The notes under the pieces are model-generated. The model searched no databases and was not told the origin of the DNA. It saw only the letters and a program-made list of their open reading frames with translations. 64,000 nucleotides of DNA, from assembly GCA_002480925.1 (NCBI GenBank), contig DLDA01000045.1:48760-112759 (forward strand). The letters are read 5' to 3'. The stretch is from Lachnospiraceae bacterium UBA7784 (GTDB taxonomy: Bacteria; Bacillota; Clostridia; Lachnospirales; Lachnospiraceae). Of the stretch, positions 21,041-28,691 are shown piece after piece. Each line of letters begins with the position of its first letter. Positions within the stretch are counted from its first letter, which is position 1. Position numbers and translations under genes: made by a program.

Positions 21041-21096
21041 GGTCTGAGGTGTGAGGTGCGAGGTGTGAGGTGCGAGGGACGAGGGGTTAGGTCTGA
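21041..21096. repeat. Heptamer tandem repeat (8 units) in pyrG leader
   Basis: Eight consecutive 7-bp units of the form GGTSTGA/GGTGCGA (last three degenerate) run from 21041 to 21096. The last unit also forms part of an 8-bp stem GTTAGGTC / GACCTAAC (21086-21110). Related arrays occur at 21403, 24282 and 60104. Confidence 0.9.
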
Positions 21097-21139
21097 AATC
21101 ATGACCTAACAAAGTCACAAGCCTATTCTCGACTCAGAT

Positions 21140-21325
21140 CGCAGCCTTTTTCAGATCCAGATAATAATCCTTCTCTGGCTTCAGTTCGAAAGCCTCTTTC
21201 AGATTTAGATAATCATCCTACTCTGGCTTCAGCTCACAAGTCTGCTCTAGCTTCAAATTGCAGCCTCACTCAAATTCAGATAATAATCCCATCCTTGCTT
21301 CAGTTCGCAAGCCTTTTTCAGATCA
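21140..21325 (-). repeat. Degenerate 48-bp tandem repeat in pyrG leader
   Basis: About three and a half divergent copies of a unit of about 48 bp. On the minus strand each contains CTGAA-GCCAGAG, GATTATTATCTG and CTGAAAAAGGCT-like blocks. In frame the units read like DYYLNLKEAFELKPEK, but stops interrupt them (for example after copies 1 and 2) and no start codon or SD is evident. This suggests a decayed coding repeat or an RNA repeat. Confidence 0.7.
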
Positions 21326-21350
21326 TAAGCCCACTTGCAAAACAGATATC

Positions 21351-21379
21351 ATTATATCCTATATCAGCTTATCAATCAA
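21351..21379 (-). promoter_or_regulatory. Promoter for pyrG with long leader
   Basis: Minus strand TTGATT (21374-21379), 17-bp spacer, TATAAT (21351-21356). The predicted start near 21344 leaves a leader of about 330 nt before the pyrG ATG, made of 48-bp repeats, a stem-loop and heptamers. Confidence 0.7.
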
Positions 21380-21402
21380 TAGTTTTACTTATTTCCATAA
21401 TC

Positions 21403-21437
21403 TCATACCTCACACCTCTCACCTCTCACCTCTCACC
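21403..21437. repeat. Heptamer tandem repeat (5 units) upstream of pyrG promoter
   Basis: Five 7-bp units TCATACC, TCACACC, then three of TCTCACC, in the opposite sense to those at 21041-21096. The 75 bp between this and the ANTAR stop contain a 6-bp stem CGAGCT / AGCTCG and no ORF. Confidence 0.85.
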
Positions 21438-21512
21438 TATTTTGCTAAAGAAGTTCTTTTCGCTAAATTCGAGCTTCGCTTACAGCTCGCTCTCTTCTCG
21501 AAACTTTCGGCC

Positions 21513-22082
21513 TCACACCTGATAAAACTCAATAATCTCCTCCGCCACCTGTCCTCTTGGGACACGTCTGTCCATTGCAGTCTTTTCTATATATCTGTGT
21601 GCCTCTGCCTCAGACATATTCTTTTCATTCATAAGGATGCTCTTGGCGCGGTTTACTATCCTTACCTCCTCAAGTTTTCTTTCAAGTCTCTTTATCTCCT
21701 GACAGGCCTTTTTCATCCGGCCGTCGGCGGCCTCTGCAAACCCTAAGGCTCTGGCAAAAAGCGATCTGCTTACCGGCTTCGGAAGGACTAGAACGCCCTC
21801 CTTCTCCACATTATCAGATACATCATCATAATAGTCTTCCTTGACAAAAAGGATTACCTGACAGTTCATATCTGATGCAAGTTCTACCGAGAAATCCTCG
21901 CCGCTCTCAGTACCTATAGGACCATTTATGACACATATATCTGGAGAAAAATCCGACATAGCCTGTTTCCCGTCCTCTACCGTTGCACAGAGACGGATCT
22001 TCTGATAGCCATAGCTTTTCAAGAAATCCTGAAAGAACCTCATCGCCTTAGGAGCATCTGTTATTATCAAAGCTCTTTCCAA
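21513..22082 (-). CDS. ANTAR-domain antiterminator with degenerate receiver
   Basis: 189-aa protein. The N-terminal CheY-like fold (about 1-118) keeps the conserved Lys (VLPKPVSR), but where the phospho-acceptor Asp is expected it reads D-I-C-V-I-N-G-P, that is Asn, and it lacks the N-terminal acidic pair (IITDAPKA). It is therefore probably a pseudo-receiver. A coiled coil (about 120-145) leads to a C-terminal ANTAR domain (about 135-187, VNRAKSILMNEKNMSEAEAH). ANTAR domains bind paired stem-loops in nascent RNA and prevent termination. It lies 17 nt after the glutamine-synthetase homologue in the same unit. Clostridial glnA-ANTAR pairs are known in nitrogen control. Confidence 0.88.
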   Translation of the reverse strand: MERALIITDAPKAMRFFQDFLKSYGYQKIRLCATVEDGKQAMSDFSPDICVINGPIGTESGEDFSVELASDMNCQVILFVKEDYYDDVSDNVEKEGVLVLPKPVSRSLFARALGFAEAADGRMKKACQEIKRLERKLEEVRIVNRAKSILMNEKNMSEAEAHRYIEKTAMDRRVPRGQVAEEIIEFYQV

Positions 22083-22099
22083 AGGTCTACCTCCATAGG

Positions 22100-23350
22100 C
22101 TACAGTTCATTTTCCTTTAGGGTTTTAAGGAAACGGGATGTTATAGACCTTCTTTTTTCATCGTTTAAGAAGTCGGACTCATTGGCTACCTCTATCGCCT
22201 CTTCAAGAGAAAGCGGAAGCTTTGAGTACTTTTTCCTCTCCTGGTCGGAAATCTGATCTCCGGGCTTCTCAAGTGGATCAGGAAGCTTTTCCTTGTTCTT
22301 TACTCCCTCAAGTCCAGCCTGGATCACCATACCAAAGGCTATATATGGGTTTAGCATTGAATCCGGTGAACGGAGAAGACAGTATTCATGCCTTCCGTAA
22401 ATCACAGGTATCCTGAAGAGTCTGGACTCATTCTGAATGGACCAGGTCAGATATTTAGGAGCTTCATTTTCTCCGAATCTGAGATATGACTCTTTTCTGG
22501 TGTTCAAGAAAACAGTGATATCCCGGATGCGGTTAAATATGCCGGCCATAAACGAAAATACTGTATCCTTATCTGTTTCAAACAGATTTGAGGTCTCCTT
22601 GAAAAGGGCTATCCTCAGATGGAATCCATTTCCCGGCATACCCTCAAGAGGTTTGGGGTCAAACGAAGCAGTAAGTCCATTTCTTGCAGCTATGGTCGTT
22701 ACGACATTCTTATATGTCATGAAATGATCGGCGCTTTTTAAGGCTCCCGATGCACGGAATTCTATCTCGTTCTGTCCCGGTCCTGTCTCATGGTGGCTTG
22801 ACCTTGGTGGAACATCCATATCGGCAAGCGAAAGACAGATCTCACGCCTGATATTCTCTGCCCTGTCAAGAGGCGCTACATCAAAGTATGTACCCTGATC
22901 CATAGGCTCAAGTGTAGGCGTACCATCCTCATCATTCTTGAAAAGATAGAACTCGCTCCTTAATCCAAGTCTTACCATAAAGCCCTGCTTACGGCATTCC
23001 TTTATCGAATCTATAAGGAACTGTCTGCTGTCATATGGATATGGTTCCCCATCTGAAGTGACAACATTGCAGTAGAATCTGATAACCCTTCCGGTCTGCG
23101 GCCGCCACGGCAATACAGACAGCGTATCCGGATCAGGCACAAGATAGAGATCCCTGTACTTAGGATCGTCAAAGCCAAGAACTCTGAAAGCATCAAAGGC
23201 TATCCCTGAAGAAAAAGCCTCCGGCAGCATATCCGGCTGTATTGAAATATTCTTATGGTTTCCAAGCATATCGGAAAATGCAAGTCTTACAAAGCGGACG
23301 TCGTTTTCCTCAACATACTCAAGCGCCTCTTCTTTAGTATAACCTGGCAT
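22100..23350 (-). CDS. Glutamine synthetase family protein, divergent active site
   Basis: 416-aa GSI-type protein with both the beta-grasp N-domain and the catalytic domain. Retained relative to E. coli GS by eye: E131, E212 and E220 (SEFYLF, SHHETGPGQNEI), H269 (NGFH), E327 (ENEAP), R344 and R359. Apparently changed: E129 to Arg (GLRSEF for GPxxEF), R339 to Glu (QNES), R355 to Tyr and E357 to Leu (YCLLRSPD for RIELRSPD). These remove two of three n2-metal ligands and ATP contacts. No adenylylation-site NLYDLP is seen. It may be a low-activity, different-substrate or regulatory paralogue. SD GAGGAG precedes the ATG; the ANTAR gene follows. Confidence 0.85.
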   Translation of the reverse strand: MPGYTKEEALEYVEENDVRFVRLAFSDMLGNHKNISIQPDMLPEAFSSGIAFDAFRVLGFDDPKYRDLYLVPDPDTLSVLPWRPQTGRVIRFYCNVVTSDGEPYPYDSRQFLIDSIKECRKQGFMVRLGLRSEFYLFKNDEDGTPTLEPMDQGTYFDVAPLDRAENIRREICLSLADMDVPPRSSHHETGPGQNEIEFRASGALKSADHFMTYKNVVTTIAARNGLTASFDPKPLEGMPGNGFHLRIALFKETSNLFETDKDTVFSFMAGIFNRIRDITVFLNTRKESYLRFGENEAPKYLTWSIQNESRLFRIPVIYGRHEYCLLRSPDSMLNPYIAFGMVIQAGLEGVKNKEKLPDPLEKPGDQISDQERKKYSKLPLSLEEAIEVANESDFLNDEKRRSITSRFLKTLKENEL

Positions 23351-23364
23351 ATTTACTCCTCATT

Positions 23365-23404
23365 AAAAAACAGCACCCATCCAAGACGCATTTGGAAAGG
23401 TGCT
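23365..23404 (-). terminator. Intrinsic terminator in leader before GS-like gene
   Basis: Stem AGCACC-x-TTCCAA / TTGGATGGGTGCT (23372-23404) followed by TTTTTT on the minus strand (23365-23370), only 15 nt before the GS-like ATG. It lies downstream of a promoter (23462-23490), so it can act as an attenuator as well as ending the tpiA transcript. Confidence 0.8.
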
Positions 23405-23413
23405 TTAAAATTT

Positions 23414-23456
23414 AGTTGAGATATTCTGCTTTCCCTGTAAAAGCGGAATACCAACT
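23414..23456 (-). promoter_or_regulatory. Candidate ANTAR-target stem-loop in leader
   Basis: The leader RNA can fold AGTTG...CAACT around the stem TATTC-C-GCTTT / AAAGC-A-GAATA (23422-23450) with apical UACAGGG. ACAGGG fits the A1-N-N-G4-N-N hexaloop known for ANTAR substrates if U closes the stem. ANTAR substrates normally have two such hairpins; I cannot find a clear second one before the terminator, so this is tentative. Confidence 0.4.
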
Positions 23457-23461
23457 TTATG

Positions 23462-23490
23462 ATTTTACTTCAAACCATAAAGAAAATCAA
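23462..23490 (-). promoter_or_regulatory. Promoter for GS-like/ANTAR unit
   Basis: Minus strand TTGATT (23485-23490), 17-bp spacer, TAAAAT (23462-23467). A 28-bp imperfect palindrome CTTTATGG...TCATAAAG (11 pairs, 6-nt loop) spans the spacer and -10. Confidence 0.65.
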
Positions 23491-23510
23491 CTAAAACCTT
23501 TGTTTTATGA

Positions 23511-24260
23511 TCATTTATTGTAATTTACGATCTGACCGAAATCAGGCTTTAAGGATGCTCCGCCGATAAGACCTCCGTCGATATCCGGCTTTGCGAGAAG
23601 CTCCTTGCAGTTTCCGGCGTTCATAGATCCGCCATACTGGATACGGATCTTTTCTGCTGTATCTGTATCATAGATATCAGCTATAGTCTCACGGATAGCC
23701 TTGCAGACCTCCTCAGCCTGGTCAGCTGTAGCTGTCTTTCCTGTCCCGATGGCCCAGATAGGCTCATAGGCGATGACCATGGAAGCTGCCTGATCCTTTG
23801 ATACGCCTGCGAGATCAAGCTTGATCTGCATACGGATCCAGTCAAGTGTAACACCCTGCTCTCTCTGCTCAAGTGACTCACCACAGCAGAGGATAGGTGT
23901 GAATCCATACTCAAACGCCTTCTTTACCTTCTTGTTCAGGAATTCATCGGTCTCGTTGAAGTATCCACGTCTCTCAGAATGACCAATGATCACGTACTCT
24001 ACTCCTGCATCCTTAAGCATAGGAGCAGAGATTTCTCCAGTATAAGCGCCCTTATCCTCAATATAGAGGTTCTCTGCACCTACATGGACATTGGTTCCCT
24101 TTACTGCCTCTGCTACAGGTACTATATCGATAGCAGGTACACAATAAACTACATCTACATCCGGATTCTCAACAAGCGGCTTTAAGGTCTCAACAAGCTT
24201 TAAAGCCTCGCTTGGAGTCTCATTCATTTTCCAGTTACCGGCGATAATTTTTTTTCTCAT
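23511..24260 (-). CDS. tpiA: Triosephosphate isomerase
   Basis: 249-aa TIM barrel interconverting DHAP and glyceraldehyde-3-phosphate. Active-site Lys is in AGNWKMN, His in IIGHSERR, Glu in [11 protein letters not shown], and the phosphate loop GGSMNAGN / GGLIGGASL is complete. SD AAGGAG precedes the ATG. It is third in the gap-pgk-tpiA glycolytic block, separated from pgk by a heptamer-repeat spacer. Confidence 0.97.
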   Translation of the reverse strand: MRKKIIAGNWKMNETPSEALKLVETLKPLVENPDVDVVYCVPAIDIVPVAEAVKGTNVHVGAENLYIEDKGAYTGEISAPMLKDAGVEYVIIGHSERRGYFNETDEFLNKKVKKAFEYGFTPILCCGESLEQREQGVTLDWIRMQIKLDLAGVSKDQAASMVIAYEPIWAIGTGKTATADQAEEVCKAIRETIADIYDTDTAEKIRIQYGGSMNAGNCKELLAKPDIDGGLIGGASLKPDFGQIVNYNK

Positions 24261-24281
24261 TTATGATTCTCCTTACTGATA

Positions 24282-24368
24282 GGGGTGAGGTGTGAGGTGT
24301 GAGGTCTGAGGTGTGAGGTGTGAGGTATGAGGCTCTCACCTCTAACCTCTCACCTCTCACCTCTCACC
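24282..24368. repeat. Opposed heptamer arrays filling the pgk-tpiA spacer
   Basis: Seven units close to GGTGTGA (24282-24330) are followed by five units close to TCTCACC (24334-24368), which abut the pgk stop. As RNA the two arrays can pair over most of their length with one U-U mismatch per heptamer, giving a long imperfect hairpin between two glycolytic genes. Confidence 0.9.
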
Positions 24369-25592
24369 TTATTTCTCATCTGCTGCTGCTATTCCCGGGA
24401 GCTCCTTGCCCTCGAGGAACTCAAGTGATGCTCCGCCTCCTGTGGAGATATGGCTCATCTTGCTTCCAAGTCCCATCTGGTTTACAGCTGCAGCTGAATC
24501 ACCGCCACCAATGATTGTTGTAGCGTCTGCATCAGCCATTGCCTGTGCGACCTTTAATGTACCAGCTGCAAGAGTAGGATTCTCGAATACGCCCATAGGT
24601 CCGTTCCATACTACAGTCTTTGCATTCTTGACTTCTGATGCATAAAGCTCTGCTGTCTTAGGTCCGATGTCGCAGCCCTCCATATCGTCCGGTATGGCCT
24701 TTATATCCTTGACCTCTGTAGCGACCTCTGAATCGATAGGATCCGGGAAGTCCTTGATGCAGACAGCATCTACAGGAAGAAGCAGCTTCTTTCCGAGCTT
24801 CTTTGCCTTCTCCATCATCTCCTTGCAGTAGTCGATCTTTGAATCATCGCAGAGTGACTTACCAACTGTATATCCCTGTGCCTTGATGAAGGTATATGCC
24901 ATACCACCACCGATAATAAGAGTATCACACTTCTCAAGGAGATTTGAAATCACGTTAAGCTTGTCAGCCACCTTTGCTCCTCCAAGGATGGCAACAAATG
25001 GACGGACAGGATCCTCGACTGCCTTTCCCAGGAAGTCGATCTCCTTCTGCATCAGGTATCCGACTACTGCCGGCTTGCCCTCCTTGCGGAGTTCACAAGC
25101 CACACCTACATTTGAGCAGTGTGCTCTGTGGGCTGTTCCGAATGCGTCATTTACAAATACATCTGCAAGTGAAGCAAGATCCTTTGAGAAAGCCTCTCCG
25201 TTCTTTGTTTCCTCAGAGCGGAATCTGGTGTTCTCGAGAAGTACAACATCTCCGTCCTTCATAGCTGCTACAGCAGCCTTTGCGTTAGGTCCTACTACCT
25301 CAGGATCTGCTGCAAACTTCACTTCCTGCCCAAGAAGCTCTGAAAGTCTTACTGCTACAGGAGCAAGAGTCTTTGTCTTCTTGTCCTCCTCAGTCTTTAC
25401 CTTTCCCAAGTGTGAACAGAGGATAACCTTTCCTCCGTCAGCAATAAGCTTCTTTATGGTAGGAAGAGCAGCTACCAGTCTGTTCTCGTCTGTGATCTTT
25501 CCATTTACGAGCGGTACATTGAAATCGCAGCGGCAGAGGACTCTCTTTCCTGCTACGTTGATGTCATCTACTGTCTTTTTATTAAGTCCCAT
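24369..25592 (-). CDS. pgk: Phosphoglycerate kinase
   Basis: 407-aa PGK, the ATP-forming step of glycolysis. The start at 25592 (GGAGG 8 nt upstream) gives [10 protein letters not shown]; the in-frame extension to 25631 crosses the upstream terminator. Motifs: [49 protein letters not shown] and the C-terminal nucleotide loop GGGDSAAAV. Second gene of the gap-pgk-tpiA block. Confidence 0.97.
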   Translation of the reverse strand: MGLNKKTVDDINVAGKRVLCRCDFNVPLVNGKITDENRLVAALPTIKKLIADGGKVILCSHLGKVKTEEDKKTKTLAPVAVRLSELLGQEVKFAADPEVVGPNAKAAVAAMKDGDVVLLENTRFRSEETKNGEAFSKDLASLADVFVNDAFGTAHRAHCSNVGVACELRKEGKPAVVGYLMQKEIDFLGKAVEDPVRPFVAILGGAKVADKLNVISNLLEKCDTLIIGGGMAYTFIKAQGYTVGKSLCDDSKIDYCKEMMEKAKKLGKKLLLPVDAVCIKDFPDPIDSEVATEVKDIKAIPDDMEGCDIGPKTAELYASEVKNAKTVVWNGPMGVFENPTLAAGTLKVAQAMADADATTIIGGGDSAAAVNQMGLGSKMSHISTGGGASLEFLEGKELPGIAAADEK

Positions 25593-25609
25593 TGTGGAAT
25601 TCCTCCAAT

Positions 25610-25642
25610 AAAAACAAAAGGCCCGGCCCAAATGACCGGACC
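25610..25642 (-). terminator. Intrinsic terminator/attenuator between gap and pgk
   Basis: Stem GGTCCGG / CCGGGCC (one G-U pair; 25636-25642, 25620-25626) and minus-strand TTTTGTTTTT. No clear new promoter precedes pgk, so partial read-through would set the gap:pgk ratio. Confidence 0.75.
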
Positions 25643-25673
25643 CGTCAAAGTCCTGATTAGAAAAGAGAATCTA

Positions 25674-26681
25674 TTACTTGATCAGAGAACCGAAGTACTT
25701 GATAGTACGGCACATCTGAGTTGTGTAAGAATTCTCATTATCATACCATGAAACTACCTGAACTAAGGTATCATCTCCCATAGGAAGAACCTTTGTCTGT
25801 GTAGCGTCAAAGATTGAACCAGCAGTGCTGTTGATGATATCTGAAGAAACAATCTCATCCTCGTTGTACTCGAAGGACTCTGTCTCTTCCTTCTTCATCT
25901 GAGCGTTGATCTGGTCAACTGTAACCTTTCCTGTAACTACTGCGTCAAGGATAGTTGTAGAACCTGTAGCGGTAGGAACACGCTGTGCAGCTCCGTTAAG
26001 CTTTCCATCGAGCTCAGGAAGAACAAGGCCGATTGCCTTTGCAGCTCCTGAAGAAGCCGGTGTGATGTTCATAGCAGCTGCTCTTGAACGGCGAAGGTTG
26101 CCCTTTCTCTGAGGTCCGTCCAGGATCATCTGGTCACCTGTATATGCGTGAACTGTAGTCATGAAACCTGACTTGATAGCAGCAAGATCATTTAATCCCT
26201 TAGCCATAGGTGCAAGGCAGTTGGTCGTGCATGATGCAGCAGAAATGATCTGGTCATCAGCTGTAAGTGTCTTGTGGTTTACATTGTAAACAATGGTCTT
26301 CAGATCGTTTCCTGCAGGTGCAGAAATTACTACGTGCTTAGCGCCGGCATTGATGTGTGCCATTGACTTCTCTTTGGATGTATAGAAGCCTGTGCACTCA
26401 AGAACTACGTCGATGTCAAGCTTCTTCCAAGGAAGGTTAGCTGCGTCCTTCTCCTTGTAGATCTCGATCTCCTTGCCGTTTACGATGATTGAGTGATCTG
26501 TGTTCTCAACCTTTCCGTTGTATCTTCCGTGTGTGGTGTCATACTTCAGAAGATAAGCAAGCATCTCAGGGCTGGTAAGATCGTTGATGGCTACAACGTC
26601 ATAACCCTCTGCCTGGAACATCTGACGGAATGCAAGACGACCGATACGTCCAAATCCATTGATTGCTACTCTTACTGCCAT
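25674..26681 (-). CDS. gap: Glyceraldehyde-3-phosphate dehydrogenase (phosphorylating)
   Basis: 335-aa NAD-dependent GAPDH. Rossmann motif INGFGRIGR; catalytic Cys in [13 protein letters not shown] with His later ([10 protein letters not shown]); phosphate-site [18 protein letters not shown]-terminal [17 protein letters not shown] precedes the ATG. First gene of the glycolytic block. Confidence 0.97.
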   Translation of the reverse strand: MAVRVAINGFGRIGRLAFRQMFQAEGYDVVAINDLTSPEMLAYLLKYDTTHGRYNGKVENTDHSIIVNGKEIEIYKEKDAANLPWKKLDIDVVLECTGFYTSKEKSMAHINAGAKHVVISAPAGNDLKTIVYNVNHKTLTADDQIISAASCTTNCLAPMAKGLNDLAAIKSGFMTTVHAYTGDQMILDGPQRKGNLRRSRAAAMNITPASSGAAKAIGLVLPELDGKLNGAAQRVPTATGSTTILDAVVTGKVTVDQINAQMKKEETESFEYNEDEIVSSDIINSTAGSIFDATQTKVLPMGDDTLVQVVSWYDNENSYTTQMCRTIKYFGSLIK

Positions 26682-26743
26682 TTGTAATTCCTCCTACAAA
26701 TAATATTTGTTCTGTCTTCGGAACAATTCCCGTAAACATCTAT

Positions 26744-26772
26744 ATCATAACGGTTTTGACTTCAATTTGCAA
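26744..26772 (-). promoter_or_regulatory. Promoter for gap
   Basis: Minus strand TTGCAA (26767-26772), 17-bp spacer, TATGAT (26744-26749). The leader contains a 6-bp stem TTGTTC / GAACAA (26707-26726), a possible stability hairpin. Confidence 0.65.
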
Positions 26773-26812
26773 GCCTTGATTTTTACTTTGATAAAGATTT
26801 AACGAAAAAATA

Positions 26813-27610
26813 TCAATTCTGATATTCCGGGTGGTCCAGTCTGAATTTTCTAAAAAATCTAAAATAAGGACCTGTCCTTCTTAAAACCTCCTCAAAATGA
26901 TCACCTACCGTCTGGGGACTATGGGCATCTGCACCTATAGTCACATCCCTGCCTCCGAGATCATAGTATAGCCTTAAGATATCATATGAGGGATTCGGCT
27001 CCTTCATCCCGTACCTGAATGAGCCGGTATTTATCTCAAGAGCCTTGCCATGAAGGATCAGATGCTTAAGGATGGCCTCAAGCTGGTCTGCGTATTCAGA
27101 CAGGACCAGTGGCTCGTTGAAATACTTGAGACCGTAGCGGGCCACATAGTCTAAGTGTCCTAAGGTATCGTACTCATCAAAGGAGCGGATATTCGAAAGA
27201 ACCTGGTCGAAATAGAGCCTGTAGGCCTCCCTCGCGCTTATCCCGTCATAAAAACTCCTGTAGTAAGGATCCCTTCCGTTTACGACATGAACAGAGCCTA
27301 TGACCAGATCAAAGCTGTATTCTTTCAGAAGCTCATGATGCTTTTGGGCAAGTTCACTCTTAAGGCCAAGCTCTATACCTGTATAAATCCTGAAACCGCT
27401 TGTCTCGTATCTTTTCTTAAGGTCTGCCATATATGAAAGATAGCCTTCTATATCGAGATCAAAAAGATGCGGTTCCTCCTGATAATCGAGATCCAGATGA
27501 TCGGTAAAGCAGACACCGTCAAGTCCCCTTTCTCTGGCTGCTTTTATCATGTCAAGCGGGTCTGCCTCGCTGTCGCCTGAAAACCTTGTATGCATATGTG
27601 AATCGATCAT
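26813..27610 (-). CDS. Histidinol-phosphatase, PHP family (HisJ-like)
   Basis: 265-aa PHP-domain phosphoesterase. Metal-binding motifs: DSHMHTRFSGDSE at the N-terminus, CFTDHLDLDY, IGSVHVVNGRD, and GADAHSP near the C-terminus. Length and motifs fit HisJ/HisK histidinol-phosphate phosphatase, completing histidine synthesis; other PHP phosphatases are possible as no his genes are nearby. It is the last gene of the ispF operon, 4 nt after mnmA. Confidence 0.88.
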   Translation of the reverse strand: MIDSHMHTRFSGDSEADPLDMIKAARERGLDGVCFTDHLDLDYQEEPHLFDLDIEGYLSYMADLKKRYETSGFRIYTGIELGLKSELAQKHHELLKEYSFDLVIGSVHVVNGRDPYYRSFYDGISAREAYRLYFDQVLSNIRSFDEYDTLGHLDYVARYGLKYFNEPLVLSEYADQLEAILKHLILHGKALEINTGSFRYGMKEPNPSYDILRLYYDLGGRDVTIGADAHSPQTVGDHFEEVLRRTGPYFRFFRKFRLDHPEYQN

Positions 27611-27614
27611 AATA

Positions 27615-28691
27615 TCATCCTTCTATCACGCCTCCGCCAGCCACATAGTCCCCGTCATAGAGGACAAGTGCCTGCCCCGGAGTGACTGCCCTTACCTTTC
27701 TTTCGAAAAGCACACGGATCCTGTCGCCCTCATAGGATACACGGCATGGGGTCCCCTTGTCGCTGTAGCGGATCTTGCCAATGTATGTCCTTTCAGGCGA
27801 AAATCTTTCCTCACTCATATATGAAAGATCCGAGGCTATGAGAGTGTCTGTGAAGAGGTCCTCATTCTCTCCGAGTACGACCTCATTTGTCGAAGGGTTG
27901 ATCTGCCTTACAAAGATGCGTCTTCCGGCAGCTATGCCAAGGCCTTTTCTCTGGCCTATGGTATAATGGGTTATACCCCTGTGTCTGCCAAGGACGTTAC
28001 CTGAGGCATCGACATAATCACCCTCTCCGGGAGCCTCATTGCCCAGCTGTCTGTCGAGGAAGGCCCCTGTATCCCCATCGGTGATAAAGCATATATCCTC
28101 GCTGTCTCTTTTTCTGGCGACAGGAAGATGGGCCTCCTCAGCTATACGCCTGACTGTCGGCTTGTCATAGTCTCCTATCGGCATAAGAGTATGGGAAAGC
28201 TGGTCCTGTGTCAGATTGTATAGTACATAGGTCTGGTCCTTGTCTGCTGTAACAGAGTTCTTTACAGCATATCTGCCGTTTCCAAGCTTAACTATTCTGG
28301 CATAATGTCCGGTCGCAATGTAATCCGCACCAATATCAAGGCTTCGCCTAAGAAGCCCCTCCCACTTGATATAACGGTTGCAGGCAATACAGGGATTCGG
28401 CGTCCTGCCGTTTTTGTATTCATTCACGAAATAATCCATTACGTATTTCCTGAAATCGTCCTTGAAATTCATCACATAATATGGGATATCAAGAATAGCT
28501 GCCACCCTCCTGGCGTCCTCAACGGCTGAGAGGCCGCAGCAGCCTCTTTCCTCCAGACGGCAGGCCTGATCGGGATTCTGCCATATCTGCATTGTGACCC
28601 CGATCACCTGATATCCCTCTTTTTTTAACAGATAAGCGGCTACTGATGAATCGACTCCGCCGCTCATACCAACAACAACTTTCTTCTTCAT
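27615..28691 (-). CDS. mnmA: tRNA-specific 2-thiouridylase
   Basis: 358-aa enzyme putting sulfur on U34 of Lys/Glu/Gln tRNAs. The PP-loop motif is VGMSGGVDSSVAA; the two catalytic Cys are in NPCIACNRYIK and SEDICFI; YTIGQRKGLG is in the central domain. The ATG overlaps the cysteine desulfurase stop (4 bp), and that enzyme is the likely sulfur donor, a common Firmicute pairing. Confidence 0.96.
   Translation of the reverse strand: MKKKVVVGMSGGVDSSVAAYLLKKEGYQVIGVTMQIWQNPDQACRLEERGCCGLSAVEDARRVAAILDIPYYVMNFKDDFRKYVMDYFVNEYKNGRTPNPCIACNRYIKWEGLLRRSLDIGADYIATGHYARIVKLGNGRYAVKNSVTADKDQTYVLYNLTQDQLSHTLMPIGDYDKPTVRRIAEEAHLPVARKRDSEDICFITDGDTGAFLDRQLGNEAPGEGDYVDASGNVLGRHRGITHYTIGQRKGLGIAAGRRIFVRQINPSTNEVVLGENEDLFTDTLIASDLSYMSEERFSPERTYIGKIRYSDKGTPCRVSYEGDRIRVLFERKVRAVTPGQALVLYDGDYVAGGGVIEG

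Noticed and set aside
21121..21325. Possible CRISPR array
   Set aside because: Copies are degenerate, contiguous and without unique spacers; no cas genes nearby. It is a decayed tandem repeat.
23459..23486. 28-bp palindrome CTTTATGG...TCATAAAG as the second ANTAR hairpin
   Set aside because: It lies over the promoter spacer and -10, so it would not be in the RNA if that promoter is used; its loop GAAGUA also lacks A at position 1.
24282..24368. Heptamers as a CRISPR or phage attachment site
   Set aside because: The unit is 7 bp and strictly tandem, with no spacer or integrase.
24883..25611. 242-aa plus-strand ORF
   Set aside because: Antisense of pgk; no family resemblance and no ribosome-binding site.
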